Part shown: positions 1-7,687 of the stretch, piece by piece
How the letters are laid out: each line of letters begins with the position of its first letter
Numbering within the stretch: position 1 is the stretch's first letter
NCBI RefSeq assembly: GCF_039729195.1
Contig: NZ_CP155796.1
Span: forward strand, 5,394,001-5,458,000
DNA length: 64,000 nucleotides
Direction of reading: 5' to 3'
Source: Mycobacterium sp. DL
GTDB lineage: Bacteria; Actinomycetota; Actinomycetes; Mycobacteriales; Mycobacteriaceae
Translations under genes and position numbers: made by a program
Notes under the pieces: model-generated
Told to the model about the DNA's origin: nothing
The model's database searches: none
What the model saw: only the letters and a program-made list of their open reading frames with translations

Positions 1-478
1 CCTCTTCCATCAGCTCCGTGAGCAGGGCGAGCAGTGGCGCGTGAGCGACCTTGACCTCGGACGGATGGGAAACCAGCAGGCGCGGAGCAAAGTCAGTGAA
101 CAGCGGGCGCTTGGCCGCCGGGTCGGGACGAGACGATTCGAAAAGGAGTTGGACGGCGACTTTGAGGCGTTCGATCGGCGCCTCCTGGCCCGAGGTCGCG
201 GCGCGAATCTGATCCGCCGACCGACTCAGCGCGTCCTCGAACAAGGCGAGGAGGAGTTCGTGTTTGCCGTCGAACTGCAGGTAGAAGCTGCGCAATGACT
301 GGCGGGAACGATCGACGACCTCTTGCACAGTGAAGTCGGTGCTGCCCTTTTCGATGATGATGGCCTGCGCGGCGTCGAGGAATCGTTGCACGCGTTGCGC
401 AGCTCGCAGTTTGGCGGTCTTGATCGACCGTTCGACCGCCCGCTGCTTCCAGGCTGGTTCCTCGCTGGGGATGGTCAT
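1..478 (-). CDS. TetR-family transcriptional regulator, C-terminus cut by window edge
   Basis: The 159 visible codons start at the ATG at 478 and run off the left edge, so the ligand-binding end is missing. Residues about 25-75 form a TetR-type helix-turn-helix: a leader helix with FLDAAQAIIIEKGSTDFTVQ, then a recognition region ending in SLRSFYLQFDGKHELLLALF. It is divergent from the crotonase gene at 739. The intergenic region holds a 15-bp palindrome (601-615) that recurs three more times in the window, so this protein is the natural candidate for the regulator of that set; this is inference from position. TetR family is clear; the ligand is unknown. Confidence 0.85.
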   Translation of the reverse strand, partial: MTIPSEEPAWKQRAVERSIKTAKLRAAQRVQRFLDAAQAIIIEKGSTDFTVQEVVDRSRQSLRSFYLQFDGKHELLLALFEDALSRSADQIRAATSGQEAPIERLKVAVQLLFESSRPDPAAKRPLFTDFAPRLLVSHPSEVKVAHAPLLALLTELMEE

Positions 479-600
479 CGGCGGCTCGACTGCCGGCCGA
501 CTGGGGAAAACATGCACTGACTGTACCGGAGAACGCCTTGCCATAGCGGCCCTCGACCCCCTCTCGGCCCACGTGTCAGAGATTGTAACTTCCTCACCAC

Positions 601-615
601 GAGAATAGTATTCTC
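601..615. promoter_or_regulatory. Operator-like palindrome, copy 1 of GAGAAT-N3-RTTCTC
   Basis: GAGAATAGTATTCTC is a perfect inverted repeat (7-bp arms around one base) between the divergent TetR gene (start 478) and the crotonase gene (start 739). The same pattern occurs at 7442-7456, 48845-48859 and 63662-63676, each directly upstream of a gene start. The remainder of the 479-738 gap shows no other clear element. Confidence 0.75.
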
Positions 616-738
616 ATTTTGGTGATAACAGAAGGCCCAGATATCGAGCTCAGGCGAGGCGCCGGCAGCGTCGCGCTTCGCGTAGAACCACGGGCCCACC
701 GCCCCCGTTGCACCCACCCTGACACCTGAGGATCCGCC

Positions 739-1521
739 GTGTACATCGACTATGACGACACCGACAAGATCGCGACGATCACCCTCAACCGGCCTGAGGC
801 CGCCAACGCCCAGAACCCGGAACTGCTCGACGAACTCGACGCCGCGTGGACGCGGGCGGCCGAAGACCGCGACGTCGCCGTGATCGTGCTGCGGGCCAAC
901 GGAAAGCACTTCTCGGCCGGTCACGATCTGCGGGGCGGCGGTCCGGTCCCCGACAAGATCACGCTGGAGTTCATCATCGAGCACGAGGCGAAGCGCTATC
1001 TCGAGTACACGCTGCGCTGGCGCAACGTGCCGAAGCCGTCGATCGCCGCCGTGCAGGGCCGCTGCATCTCCGGCGGGCTGCTGCTGTGCTGGCCCTGCGA
1101 CCTCATCATCGCTTCCGATGACGCCCTGTTCTCCGATCCGGTTGTCCTGATGGGCATCGGCGGTGTCGAATACCACGGACACACCTGGGAACTCGGCCCC
1201 CGCAAGGCCAAGGAGATCTTGTTCACCGGAAGGGCGATGACCGCCGACGAGGTGTACAGCACCGGCATGGTCAACAAGGTGGTGCCGCGCGAGGAACTCG
1301 ACGCCGAAACCAGAGCGATGGCAGAGCAGATCGCCAAGATGCCACCGTTTGCGCTTCGCCAAGCCAAGCGGGCGGTGAACCAGACATTGGACGTCCAGGG
1401 TTTCTACGCCGCGATCCAGTCGGTGTTCGACGTTCACCAGACCGGTCATGGCAACGCGTTGAGCGTCGGCGGATGGCCGGTGTTGGTGAACCTCGAGGAG
1501 ATGAAGGCCAACATCACCTGA
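739..1521 (+). CDS. Enoyl-CoA hydratase/isomerase (crotonase) family protein
   Basis: A 260-residue crotonase-fold protein starting at a GTG preceded by GAGGATCC. The oxyanion-hole signatures are present: HFSAGHDL at residues 57-64 and CISGG at 109-113. The usual catalytic glutamates are not: the family's PE-containing loop reads DPVVLMGIGG (133-142) and the following loop has EYHGHTW in place of the usual GG-TQRL type sequence. It may therefore catalyse a crotonase-superfamily reaction other than simple hydration, such as hydrolysis or isomerisation. It stands alone, divergent from the TetR gene, and ends in a strong hairpin shared with the converging operon. Confidence 0.85.
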   Translation: MYIDYDDTDKIATITLNRPEAANAQNPELLDELDAAWTRAAEDRDVAVIVLRANGKHFSAGHDLRGGGPVPDKITLEFIIEHEAKRYLEYTLRWRNVPKPSIAAVQGRCISGGLLLCWPCDLIIASDDALFSDPVVLMGIGGVEYHGHTWELGPRKAKEILFTGRAMTADEVYSTGMVNKVVPREELDAETRAMAEQIAKMPPFALRQAKRAVNQTLDVQGFYAAIQSVFDVHQTGHGNALSVGGWPVLVNLEEMKANIT

Positions 1522-1535
1522 CCGTCGGTCTCCGG

Positions 1536-1564
1536 GCGCGCGCTCGCGACTGACGAGCGCGCGC
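1536..1564. terminator. GC-rich hairpin between converging genes
   Basis: GCGCGCGCTCG (1536-1546) pairs perfectly with CGAGCGCGCGC (1554-1564) across a 7-base loop. It lies just after the crotonase stop and before the 3' end of the minus-strand operon. No U-tract follows, as is common for actinobacterial hairpins. Confidence 0.6.
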
Positions 1565-1626
1565 GGAATGCCGGCGTTTACGGCGCGTCGACGTGCAGAC
1601 CCGCGCGCTCGCGGAGATCGGCAGGG

Positions 1627-2418
1627 TCAGAGCACGGCGAGTCGCGGCGCGGAGCCGCGGGCCCGCAGGCCCGCGCCGGCCCGCCGGGTGAGTTCTTTTG
1701 AGCTGCCGAGCAATCCGTCGAGCACGAGCACACGTTTGACGTGGTGGTGGAGACCGTGCTCTTCGGTGAAGCCGATGCCGCCGAGCACCTGCTGGCAGTG
1801 CTTGGCCGCAGTGAGCGCAGCCTTGCCCGCGGCTGCCTTGGCCAGCAGTGAGGTCAGATCGGGATTGTCGTCGCCGGGCAGCGTGAGCGTCGCCTCGGCG
1901 CCTTCGATCGCCACCAGCGTCTCGGCCAGTCGGTGCCGGACCGCCTGAAACGATGCGATCGGACGGCCGAACTGCACCCGGTCCAGCGCATGTCGCTGGG
2001 CCAGGGTCAGCATCGCCCTGGCCGATCCGACCAGCCACCAGCCCACCGCGCGGCGCGCATCGGGCAACCGGAGGTGCCCGCCCTCGTCGACCCTGCGCAG
2101 CGGCAGGCCGCCCAGAGCTGTGCTGTCGCCGGCCTGAGCGTAATCCCAGACCACCCAACCGTTACCGGCGTAGGGGAGAGCCGGGGTCGCACCGGCCTCG
2201 CGGCCGGCGGTGAGCAGCACCACGTCGTTGAGAACCGAGGCGTGTGAACCGGTTTCGCCCAGCAGTCGGAACACCAACGGGATCGCCAGCTCGGACAGGT
2301 CCGAGAGCATTTCGGCCCAGCCCAGTTCTGCCAGCGCCGCGTCCAGTTCGGGGCCGGACACCGACAGCATCGTCTTGCGCAGTCCGTCTTCGAGAAGACT
2401 CAGCGATTCGGGATCCAT
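1627..2418 (-). CDS. Acyl-CoA dehydrogenase family protein, short FadE-type subunit
   Basis: A 263-residue protein starting at ATG 2418, two bases after the stop of the preceding FadE gene. The N-terminal helical part (about 1-75) and the C-terminal helical domain (AMLTLAQRHALDRVQFGRPI, then QQVLGGIGFTEEHGLHHHVKR) are recognisable, while the central beta domain is strongly reduced. Short FadE proteins encoded beside a full-length one commonly form heteromeric alpha2-beta2 dehydrogenases in mycobacterial steroid catabolism, so this is probably the partner of the 381-residue protein upstream. Last gene of module A (7441 to 1627). Confidence 0.85.
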   Translation of the reverse strand: MDPESLSLLEDGLRKTMLSVSGPELDAALAELGWAEMLSDLSELAIPLVFRLLGETGSHASVLNDVVLLTAGREAGATPALPYAGNGWVVWDYAQAGDSTALGGLPLRRVDEGGHLRLPDARRAVGWWLVGSARAMLTLAQRHALDRVQFGRPIASFQAVRHRLAETLVAIEGAEATLTLPGDDNPDLTSLLAKAAAGKAALTAAKHCQQVLGGIGFTEEHGLHHHVKRVLVLDGLLGSSKELTRRAGAGLRARGSAPRLAVL

Positions 2419-2420
2419 GG

Positions 2421-3566
2421 TCACTCCTTCCCGAGGTCGAGCAGGCGGCGGGCGATGATGTTGCGCTGCACCTCGGCGGTGCCGCCGTAGATCGAGGCCG
2501 CCCGCGAATACAGGAACTCGGTGCGCCACGCGGTGTCATCGAGTTCTATCGCGCCCGGCAGCAGGTCACGCGCGGTGTCGTAGAGCCGCTGCTCGGCGCC
2601 GGCCAACAACACCTTGTCGATGGAGGTGTCGGGGCCGAGCTTCTGACCGTCGGCCAGTCGGTGCTGGGTGGCTCGGGAGCGGCAACGCAGCGTGTGTAGC
2701 GCCAGGTACGCCTCGCCCATCTCCGCGTCGATTTCATTGTGGCTGGCCTGGCCGCCGCTCTTGACCTCGTCGATCAACGCGTCGAAACGCGAGTACAGGT
2801 AGGCGATGCGCTGCCAGAAGCACGTCGAACGTTCGTAGGGAAGAAGATCCATCGCCAACCGCCAGCCGTCGCCGGGCTTGCCGAGCATCCGGTTGGCATC
2901 CACCACCACGTCGTCGAAGTACACCTCGCAGAACTCGTCGACGTCGTGCATGGTGCGCAGCGGGCGCACGCTGATACCGGGGGTGTCCACGTCGACGAAG
3001 AACGCGGTGATCGCTTCGTGGTTCGGGGTGCCGGCGTCGCCGGTGCGGGTGAGCAGGATGCACCGGTGCGAGTACTGCGCGAAGCTGGTCCACACCTTCT
3101 GGCCGTTGATGACGTAGCGGGTACCGTCCGAATCGGGTTGGAGCACCGCGCGCGTGGTCAGCGACGCCAGGTCACTTCCTGAACCGGGCTCGGAAAATCC
3201 TTGGCACCACTGCTCTTCGCCGCTGAGGAGCTTGGGGACCATCTCGGCGGCAAGCTCGCGGGGCGCGTAGTCGATCATGGTGGGCGCCAGCACCTCGAGC
3301 ATCGAGTACGGTCCCGGTTCGGCCAGGCGGCGGCCGACCACTTCTTCGCCGACGACCGCGCGCAGAATTTCCGGACCGCCGAGCCCGCCGGCGCTCTCGG
3401 GCCAGCCGTAGCGACTCCAGCCGGCGTCATAGAGCGCCTTCTGGACGCGGGCGAACTGGCTCATGTGCGCCTGGAGAGAGTCGTCACCGGGTGGCGGGGT
3501 CAGGTCGTTCTCGTCGAGCCAGGTGGCCAACTGCGTCCGGAACTCGGCTGTGGTGGGGACGGTCAT
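2421..3566 (-). CDS. Acyl-CoA dehydrogenase (FadE-type)
   Basis: A 381-residue flavin-dependent acyl-CoA dehydrogenase that introduces an alpha,beta double bond into an acyl-CoA thioester. It has the family pattern W-C-Q-G-F-S-E-P-G-S-G-S-D-L-A-S-L followed by VINGQKVWTSFAQYSH in the FAD-binding middle domain, and ends in IYGGTAEVQRNIIARRLL, the typical C-terminal stretch. The start at ATG 3566 overlaps the SnoaL-like gene by four bases (ATGA). With the shortened FadE next to it, it probably makes a heteromeric enzyme. Confidence 0.93.
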   Translation of the reverse strand: MTVPTTAEFRTQLATWLDENDLTPPPGDDSLQAHMSQFARVQKALYDAGWSRYGWPESAGGLGGPEILRAVVGEEVVGRRLAEPGPYSMLEVLAPTMIDYAPRELAAEMVPKLLSGEEQWCQGFSEPGSGSDLASLTTRAVLQPDSDGTRYVINGQKVWTSFAQYSHRCILLTRTGDAGTPNHEAITAFFVDVDTPGISVRPLRTMHDVDEFCEVYFDDVVVDANRMLGKPGDGWRLAMDLLPYERSTCFWQRIAYLYSRFDALIDEVKSGGQASHNEIDAEMGEAYLALHTLRCRSRATQHRLADGQKLGPDTSIDKVLLAGAEQRLYDTARDLLPGAIELDDTAWRTEFLYSRAASIYGGTAEVQRNIIARRLLDLGKE

Positions 3567-3994
3567 CCGGCTTCGGGCCTGCCGATCGCGTGTGGTCGTC
3601 CCGAGTCGTGCTCGCCGCTGCGTCGGATGAACGTCATGGCCCGGGTCCTCAGCCGCCAGCCCTGGTCGGTCCGGAGGTAGGTGTCCTTGTAGTAGCCGAT
3701 GCGCATGTCGTGCTTGGAGTGCTCGATGAAACACAGCGGCTGCGTGCCCGTCGCAGTATCGGCGCCCTCGGTCAGGTCGACGAGTGCGGTGCCGGTCATG
3801 AACAGACCCTTCGGCGCGGCATCGACGAGGACGGGGAACCGGTTGAGTGTGTAGGTGTCACCGAACGCGCTGTAGGTGCCGTCGGGCGTGAAGACCTCCA
3901 CCAGCCCGTCGACGTCACCCTGGGTGATCGTGACGGCGTACTTGGCCAGCAGCTGCTGGATCTCGACGAGATCCTCAGTCCTTGTTGGTGTCAT
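3563..3994 (-). CDS. SnoaL/NTF2-like protein
   Basis: A 143-residue protein of the NTF2-like cone fold: EIQQLLAKYAVTITQGDVDGLVEVFTPDG at the start (helix plus the 'D-G-L-x-x-x-F-x-x-D-G' pattern) and YKDTYLRTDQGWRLRTRAM near the end. Members act as small isomerases, dehydratases or ring-hydroxylating beta-type subunits; the sequence alone does not tell which. Its first 20 bases overlap the end of the amidohydrolase gene and its stop overlaps the FadE start, so translation is tightly coupled within module A. Confidence 0.75.
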   Translation of the reverse strand: MTPTRTEDLVEIQQLLAKYAVTITQGDVDGLVEVFTPDGTYSAFGDTYTLNRFPVLVDAAPKGLFMTGTALVDLTEGADTATGTQPLCFIEHSKHDMRIGYYKDTYLRTDQGWRLRTRAMTFIRRSGEHDSGRPHAIGRPEAG

Positions 3995-5222
3995 TCTTGA
4001 AGACCTTACCGTCTTTCATTACAAAGTTGACTCGCCGTGTAACGGTTATGTCGGTCAGTGGATCGCCGGGCACCGCGATGATGTCGGCGAGATATCCCTC
4101 CGCGAGACGGCCGAGGTCCGACCTGTTGATCAGGTCGGCGGCGACCACCGTGGCGGCCCGCAAGACTGCGGCGGGCGGCAGACCCCAGTCGACGAGGGTG
4201 ACGAGTTCGTCGGCGTTCTTCCCGTGGGGGATGGCGGGGGCGTCGGTGCCCACGGCGATCTTGACCCCCGCCTCGTAGGCTGCCTTGATCGAGGTGCGCG
4301 CCTTGGGAAACATCTCGGCGGCCTTGTCCTGCAGCACCTTCGGCGCCTTGGACACGTCCATCGCCTCGGCGAGTCGCCGGGTGGAGACCAGGAAGCGGTC
4401 GTTGTCGACGAGCATCTGAATGGCTTCGTCGTCCATCAGGAAGCCGTGTTCGATGCAGTCGATCCCGCATGCCACGGCGTGCTTGACCGCCTCCGCGCCG
4501 TGTGTGTGGGCAGCGACCCGCAGCCCGCGCCGGTGTGCCTCGTCGACGATGACACGCAATTCCTCGTCGGAATAGTGTTGCGCGCCGGCCTCTCCGGTCA
4601 GCGACATCACACCGCCCGAGCAGCAGACCTTGATCAGCTGGGCGCCGTGCTTGATCTGGTATCGGACGGCCTTGCGGATCTCGTCGGTTCCGTTGGCGAT
4701 GCCTTCCTCGACCGTCAGTTCCAGCACGCCGGGCATGAATGCGGCGAACATCGTCGGATCGAGGTGACCGCCGGTCGGGGTGATCGCATGGCCGGCGGGG
4801 ATGACCCTGGGGCCGTCGATCAGACCGGCCTCGATGGCCCTGCCCAACGCCACGTCGAGCAGGTATCCGCCTGTCTTGACGAACAATCCGAGGTTGCGCA
4901 CGGTGGTGAAGCCTGCGCGCAGCGTGCGCCGGGCATTGCCGACAGCTCGCAGCACCCGGGTCGGAGGATCGTCCTGAACCTGCGACAGACCCGGGTTTTC
5001 CCCGCGACCCCCCATCAGGAGATTGACCTCCATGTCCATCAGGCCCGGGAGCAGGATGGAGTCGCCGAGATCGATGACTTCGGCGCCCTCCGGGGCGTCG
5101 CCGCCGACGGCGACGATGACGCCGTCCTCGACGGTGACGACACCGGGGCGGATGATCTCGCCGGCGTCGACGTCGACGTAACCCGCTGCTTTGAGGGTCA
5201 GGAGTGCCGTCTGGGGTGTCAC
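3975..5222 (-). CDS. Amidohydrolase (imidazolonepropionase/prolidase-like) with altered first metal motif
   Basis: A 415-residue metal-dependent hydrolase homologue, start GTG 5222 two bases after the small-partner gene. Later metal-site segments look intact: GAQLIKVCCSGGVMS (the lysine in IKV), AHTHGAEAVKHAVACGIDCIEHG with its histidines, and VGTDAPAIPHG with the aspartate. The first strand, which in the family reads PGLID-M-H-x-H, is PGLMDMEVN (residues 59-67), so both ligands of the HxH motif are replaced (E65, N67). The homologue at 42042-43319 has the same change. It may be mononuclear, use a different metal or not be a classical hydrolase. Both copies follow a Rieske gene plus its small partner. 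Confidence 0.85.
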   Translation of the reverse strand: MTPQTALLTLKAAGYVDVDAGEIIRPGVVTVEDGVIVAVGGDAPEGAEVIDLGDSILLPGLMDMEVNLLMGGRGENPGLSQVQDDPPTRVLRAVGNARRTLRAGFTTVRNLGLFVKTGGYLLDVALGRAIEAGLIDGPRVIPAGHAITPTGGHLDPTMFAAFMPGVLELTVEEGIANGTDEIRKAVRYQIKHGAQLIKVCCSGGVMSLTGEAGAQHYSDEELRVIVDEAHRRGLRVAAHTHGAEAVKHAVACGIDCIEHGFLMDDEAIQMLVDNDRFLVSTRRLAEAMDVSKAPKVLQDKAAEMFPKARTSIKAAYEAGVKIAVGTDAPAIPHGKNADELVTLVDWGLPPAAVLRAATVVAADLINRSDLGRLAEGYLADIIAVPGDPLTDITVTRRVNFVMKDGKVFKNDTNKD

Positions 5223-5224
5223 TG

Positions 5225-5554
5225 TCAGACCACCGGCTCCTTGATCAGGTTGATGTAGGCCGCACCACTGTCTAGCACGCGGGGCTGCTTCCAGACCTCG
5301 ATGGGGAAACTGACCATGACGATCGACTGTCCCAGATGTACCAGAGCCTTGGCGTCCTCCGGCATTCCTTTGAGCGGAAAGCGTGCGTCGACGTAGACCA
5401 TGATGTCCTCGAGGCGAGCCATCCCCGCGTCGTACAGTTCCTGCATCTCTGCCATCGTCGAGTTGAGACGCTTCGAGTAGCGCTCCTCTTCGGTGGGCAG
5501 GCACCAGTCGGCGAACCGCTCCAGGTCGGCGAACTCCTCTGGCAACTTAGACAT
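5225..5554 (-). CDS. Rieske-linked small partner protein (unknown family), copy A
   Basis: A 109-residue, apparently all-helical soluble protein, encoded immediately after Rieske A. I place the start at ATG 5554, eight bases inside the Rieske gene, because GAAGG lies about nine bases before it; an ATG at 5563 is possible. Homologues follow Rieske B (41704) and Rieske C (47029). Shared positions include LP-x2-FA-x-LE, D-W-C-L-x-T-E-x-E-R, RL, M-x-E, YD and HL-x2-S-x2-MVS (or IQVS). It is not a recognisable ring-hydroxylase beta subunit or ferredoxin: it has one cysteine in the WCL motif and no cluster motif. The invariant position suggests a subunit or assembly partner of the oxygenase. Confidence 0.85.
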   Translation of the reverse strand: MSKLPEEFADLERFADWCLPTEEERYSKRLNSTMAEMQELYDAGMARLEDIMVYVDARFPLKGMPEDAKALVHLGQSIVMVSFPIEVWKQPRVLDSGAAYINLIKEPVV

Positions 5555-6890
5555 TGACGGCATCCTTCGACTCGGTGGGGGCAGACTGCGTGGCGGCGGG
5601 GGAGCCGTTTCCGTTCGCCTGGGCGGCCTTGTACCGATCCACGTACTGGTGGGCCGTCATGTGCAGGTGACGTAGCAGGATCTCCTGATCACACAGCGGG
5701 AAGTCGGTGACGACCCGGGTGCCGATCTGAGTCTGGGTGGCCTCCAACGTGTTCGCATCCTGGAACGCGTACTCCTTGAACGTCACCGCGGCAAGCTCCT
5801 GAGACAGGCGCTCACGCAGGTTCTTCGGCGGCACGAAGTAGAGGTCCGCTTCGAAGATGTGCTTGTCCACCGCAGTGGGCCAGTAGTTGTAGGTGAGGTA
5901 CCACCCCGGCGCCCAGAACAGCAGCGTGAAGTTGGGGAAGAACTCGAACGAGTCTGTCCCCCAGCTCTTGTGACGACCAGGATTGATGGCCGGCGGGAGT
6001 TCGTCGGGCAGAATGCCCTTGATGTCGGGGCGGTCCCACGGCCCGAACAGCCCGCTGTGCAGGATCTGCTCGATCGGCTTGACCATGCTCAGGTCCTTGG
6101 GCGGGCTCATCCCGCCCCACGACGACACCATCGAGTGGTCGCCCTTGATGTCGTAGGCCAGCGCCTCGAAGCCGAACTTGGCCAACTTCTCGGCCTCCTC
6201 CTTCTCCGCCTGCTTCATGTGCAGGATCGGGGCGTGGTAGAACTCGGTGAAGGCATCGATGAACAGCTTCCAGTTCGCGTTGATCTCCGAGCGGTAGCTG
6301 TAGTGCTCGGTCATCTCGTGGAACGGGTAACCCTCGAGGCCCTTCGCGAAGTCACCGAGATACTCCGTGAGCGGCGCGGCGTCGTTGTCGAAGTTGATGA
6401 AGACGAAGCCTTCCCAGACCTCGCAGCGCACCGGAACCAGTCCGTACTGCGACTTCTCGAGGTCGAAGAACTCGCCTTCCTGCTGCACGAAGGTCAGATC
6501 GCCGTCGAGTGAGTAGCGCCACGCGTGGTACTTGCACACGAACTGACGGCAGCTACCGGAGACCTCTTCGCCGGGGTAGTCGTTCCACACCAGCTTGTTG
6601 CCGCGGTGCCGGCACATGTTGTAAAAGGCCCTGACGTTGTTTTCGGTGTCCTTGACGATGATCACCGACGTGCCCGGACCCGCCGACGGCATTTCGCGGG
6701 TGAAATAGCTGCCCTTCTTGGGTAGCTGCTCCACTCGGCCCACTTTGAGCCAGGTCTTCTTGAAGATCGCCTGCTGTTCGAGCTTGAAGTGCTCCGGATC
6801 GATGGAGTCCTCGTAGTTGACGGGAGCCGTGCCGAGCTCAGGCCAATTCTCGGTCCAGCTACCCGCGTCGGGCTTTTGGAAGAATGCCAC
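5547..6890 (-). CDS. Rieske non-heme iron oxygenase, catalytic subunit (A)
   Basis: A 447-residue aromatic-ring-hydroxylating-type alpha subunit. The Rieske [2Fe-2S] ligands are C93-x-H95 and C119-x2-H122 (CRHRGN ... CKYHAWRY). The mononuclear iron site has H219 and H224 in FIDAFTEFYHAPILH. It is very similar from the first residues to Rieske B and C (x-F-x-KP-x-x-GSW). The start GTG 6890 lies two bases after the CMD-family gene. No canonical beta subunit is present; instead the small partner gene overlaps its 3' end. Electrons presumably come from a shared reductase such as the one at 43893. Confidence 0.93.
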   Translation of the reverse strand: MAFFQKPDAGSWTENWPELGTAPVNYEDSIDPEHFKLEQQAIFKKTWLKVGRVEQLPKKGSYFTREMPSAGPGTSVIIVKDTENNVRAFYNMCRHRGNKLVWNDYPGEEVSGSCRQFVCKYHAWRYSLDGDLTFVQQEGEFFDLEKSQYGLVPVRCEVWEGFVFINFDNDAAPLTEYLGDFAKGLEGYPFHEMTEHYSYRSEINANWKLFIDAFTEFYHAPILHMKQAEKEEAEKLAKFGFEALAYDIKGDHSMVSSWGGMSPPKDLSMVKPIEQILHSGLFGPWDRPDIKGILPDELPPAINPGRHKSWGTDSFEFFPNFTLLFWAPGWYLTYNYWPTAVDKHIFEADLYFVPPKNLRERLSQELAAVTFKEYAFQDANTLEATQTQIGTRVVTDFPLCDQEILLRHLHMTAHQYVDRYKAAQANGNGSPAATQSAPTESKDAVNV

Positions 6891-6892
6891 TT

Positions 6893-7441
6893 TCAGTTCT
6901 CCTTCTGGGGTTCGACGCCAAATGTGTTCAGTGCCATAGCGAGCATGTGGTAGCCGCCCACGGTGAAGACGAAGTCCATGAGTTGCCGTTTGTCGAATTC
7001 CTTGCCGAGGGCCGCCCATGTCTTGTCGGAGATCCGGGTGTCCGCCAGCAGTTCGTCGACGGCCGCCAGCACAGTGCGGTCGAACTCGTCGGCGGCCTCA
7101 CCGTCCTGGAGTGCGGTGATGTCGTGCTCCGACAGCCCGGCGCTCTTGCCGATCACGACGTGTTCCTGCCACTCGTATTCACACTCGGTGAGGTGGGCCA
7201 CCCGGAGCACGGCCAACTCGCGTAGTCGGGCTGACAGCGTCGACCGCGTGAGCAGGTAGAAACTGAAGGTGAAGTAGGCGCGGGTGAGATCGGGATGATT
7301 GACCAAGGTCGACACGGCGTTTCCGGCGTCCGTGGGATTGCGGAGCTCTTCTGGCATCAGGCGCAGCGCCGCGTGAACTGCCTCGTCCCAATGGTCTGCG
7401 GGCAGTGGGGCCACTCGCACCGACGTGCTCCTCTCGCTCAT
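6893..7441 (-). CDS. Carboxymuconolactone decarboxylase (AhpD-like) family protein, copy A
   Basis: A 182-residue protein, first gene of module A. It matches the CMD/AhpD-like fold pattern LRELAVLRVAHLTECEYEWQEHV (about residues 70-95), but the CxxC of AhpD is absent at that place. It aligns along its length with the protein at 48245, whose N-terminus (RLEPLPADDWDD) fixes the start here at ATG 7441 (RVAPLPADHWDE). That start codon lies at the edge of an operator palindrome, which suggests a leaderless or near-leaderless transcript. The biochemical role is unknown; both copies belong to Rieske modules. Confidence 0.82.
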   Translation of the reverse strand: MSERSTSVRVAPLPADHWDEAVHAALRLMPEELRNPTDAGNAVSTLVNHPDLTRAYFTFSFYLLTRSTLSARLRELAVLRVAHLTECEYEWQEHVVIGKSAGLSEHDITALQDGEAADEFDRTVLAAVDELLADTRISDKTWAALGKEFDKRQLMDFVFTVGGYHMLAMALNTFGVEPQKEN

Positions 7442-7458
7442 GAGAATCAGGTTCTCAT
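7440..7458. promoter_or_regulatory. Operator-like palindrome, copy 2, at the start codon of module A
   Basis: ATGAGAA and TTCTCAT form perfect 7-bp arms around TCAGG. The core at 7442-7456 fits GAGAAT-N3-RTTCTC. The first base of the element abuts the ATG (7441) of the CMD gene, so a repressor bound here would sit at the transcription/translation start of the seven-gene operon. The rest of the 7459-7687 gap shows only AT-richer promoter-like DNA. Confidence 0.75.
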
Positions 7459-7687
7459 ATTTCGACAGTAGATTTCCACTCTTGTGGGATTTCGTCAACG
7501 GTGGAGGTCAGAACTGCCGGTCAGGGCAGCGCTCGAGAGAGGGCAACGGTGCAGCCAGGTGGCCGAGCAGACGCGTTCGGACGTTGATTCTCGCTCATGG
7601 AGAAGCTAGTTTCCTTAGTAGGAGAACAACAGCCTGAACCATCAACCGTCTGGCGCGCAGGGCGTGCGGGACGAGAGGAGTGCCGGC

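Noticed and set aside
475..1449. Long minus-strand open frame opposite the crotonase gene
   Set aside because: The plus-strand frame encodes a clear crotonase with conserved motifs; the opposite frame has arginine/valine-rich low-information sequence typical of antisense frames in GC-rich DNA.
7588..7604. TTCTC-N7-GAGAA inverted repeat upstream of the amidohydrolase at 7688
   Set aside because: Half-sites are in the opposite orientation to the GAGAAT-N3-RTTCTC operators and the spacing differs; a single short repeat is not enough to call a site.
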